A stretch of 64,000 nucleotides of DNA, from assembly GCA_023101885.1 (NCBI GenBank), contig JALPQD010000016.1, positions 9,549,634 through 9,613,633 on the forward strand, written 5' to 3'. Below are positions 62,871 to 64,000 of this stretch, one piece after another; the first letter of the stretch is position 1; every line of letters begins with the position of its first letter. This DNA comes from Typhlomys cinereus (taxonomy: Eukaryota; Chordata; Mammalia; Rodentia; Platacanthomyidae). The translations under genes and the position numbers were made by a program. The notes under the pieces are model-generated. The model ran no database searches. It was not told the origin of the DNA and worked only from the letters and a program-made list of their open reading frames with translations.

Positions 62871-64000
62871 TTCAGTTTTAAATTTTGAATTTTACTTTCT
62901 AATTCAGCTCCATGTAAGAAGGAGACTCCTTGAAGTTGTGGGTGAATGAAGTTCTTTCAGACTTGTGGAAACAAATGGTATTCCTATAGCAGAGATACCT
63001 GATTAGATAAAGGATAGCTTCTGCAGACACCTACATGTGAACTTCCTTGATTAGGTCTGACCTCCACTTTATAGCAATCCTTTCCAATTCATGAAAGGCT
63101 CCAAAAAATTTATAGTTAAGTAGTTTTCTCTGCTTGCTTTTGTAAATAGAATTGGTAATGTTAGGGATTCCCTTAGTTTCCCCCTCTTGTTTCTCTAATA
63201 ACATAAGAACCTCAGCTTTACCCTTAAATGAACTGGGGTCAATCCCTAGGCAGTATTTCTACCTCATGGAGAATTTGATCTACCTGGAAGTATGTCGTGG
63301 AGATGGAAGATAGTTTTTCTACCCTGGAAAAGTCATCTATTAGATATCTGTCTTTCTCTCTCTCTCCTTCTCTCTCTCTCTTTCTCTCTCTCTCTCCCCT
63401 CTTCTTCTCTTAGCAAGACACAAGCAAAAGCAAGATGAAACTTCCAATACATGAGTCACATGTTCTTCTGAGCAAAGAATCAATCTGTGTCTCTCTCTTG
63501 TGCTGTTCTCCAATTTCTGAAATTTAAGCGTGCTCTCTCTAATATTGGAAAGCAGCTTTTTGCTGTTTATCTGAGGACTCTTAATTCCTTCTACTTCTTC
63601 TCCACTTGACCACTTCCCAATATCAATGCATGCCTTTTCACAGCAGCAGGTGGGATTCCCTGAATCTCTGGTCCTATTATTTCCTGTTTCAAAATGAATG
63701 TAAATGTAAGGGAAATTTTGGAAAAGAAAGAACCCACTTCAACAGATCCAAGCTTTATTGTCCAAGCATTAGGGTTACACTGCTGTCTCAAACATCAGAG
63801 TAGCAACAGCCCACAAGGCTTTTGCAGAGTTCAGTTTTAAATATCTCTGTAGGCAGAAAACTTTGAAAGGAGGGGGTAAGAAGAAGGGGTACAAGCTGAG
63901 TTAGGTTGGAGTGGTGGAAAGTTCTGCTAACTATTGCAAGATCTGAGGCTTATAAGAAGTGTACTGCTCTATGCACTACTCTTATAATCACAAGTAATTT
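62871..64000. other. Unique sequence with a CT-rich patch
   Basis: A degenerate (TC)n tract lies at 63351-63412. Short opposing frames at 63591-63803 have no domain. Nothing else recognised to the window end. Confidence 0.5.

Overview
The window is mammalian, and its repeat content points to a rodent. It carries ID elements, B1/ID composite (B4-type) SINEs, B2/B3-like SINEs, MaLR/ORR1-like LTRs, and abundant L1 with G-rich polypurine 3' ends. The commonest young SINE is tRNA-derived, with (CA)n and AATAAA-type tails. It is not a murine B1 or B2, so a non-murine rodent such as a dipodoid (jerboa-like) or a relative is my inference. The sequence cannot prove the species. The region is AT-rich, gene-poor and full of microsatellites, like an intergenic desert or a very long intron.

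There is no intact host gene that I can support. The only recognisable host coding sequence is an intronless retrocopy of PCBP2 (poly(rC)-binding protein 2) on the minus strand at 33678-35337. It has a complete GC-rich 5' UTR, a 255-codon open frame holding KH1 and KH2, a 2-base deletion that throws KH3 out of frame, a 3' UTR and a 15-base target-site duplication. It landed inside a much older, decayed L1 (about 31985-35500). All other coding traces are L1 ORF2 fragments.

Layout. 1-5.7 kb: a MaLR-like LTR, a SINE, three L1 3' ends (one nested in an LTR, two with clear target-site duplications). 5.7-9 kb: unique DNA, a young SINE with a perfect target-site duplication, and decayed L1. 8.96-10.4 kb: a 5'-inverted (twin-primed) L1. 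10.4-17.1 kb: old SINEs, a CA-rich tract, four D-type SINEs of mixed age, and a 3 kb minus-strand L1 holding a nested solo LTR. 17.1-26 kb: mostly unique DNA with an L2 end, an L1 with a nested SINE, and ID/B1 pieces. 26-31 kb: a GAAA microsatellite, a perfect 18-base-arm hairpin, a MaLR-like LTR, and a 228/231-base inverted duplication next to a MIR. 31-36 kb: old L1 with the PCBP2 retrocopy. 36-50 kb: unique DNA with scattered SINEs, LTRs and an unclassified repeat family called Rep-X here. 50.9-51.7 kb: an L1 3' end with a 17-base target-site duplication. 52-64 kb: unique DNA, a very long CT microsatellite, a 128-base direct duplication, two young SINEs and two LTR-like elements.

The genes do not work together in any pathway. 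The window is a record of retrotransposition and local rearrangement. I found no sign of a new biological system. The most worthwhile leads are the PCBP2 retrocopy, the rearranged inverted duplication at 28.6/30.6 kb, the direct duplication at 54.6/55.6 kb and the lineage-restricted SINE family.
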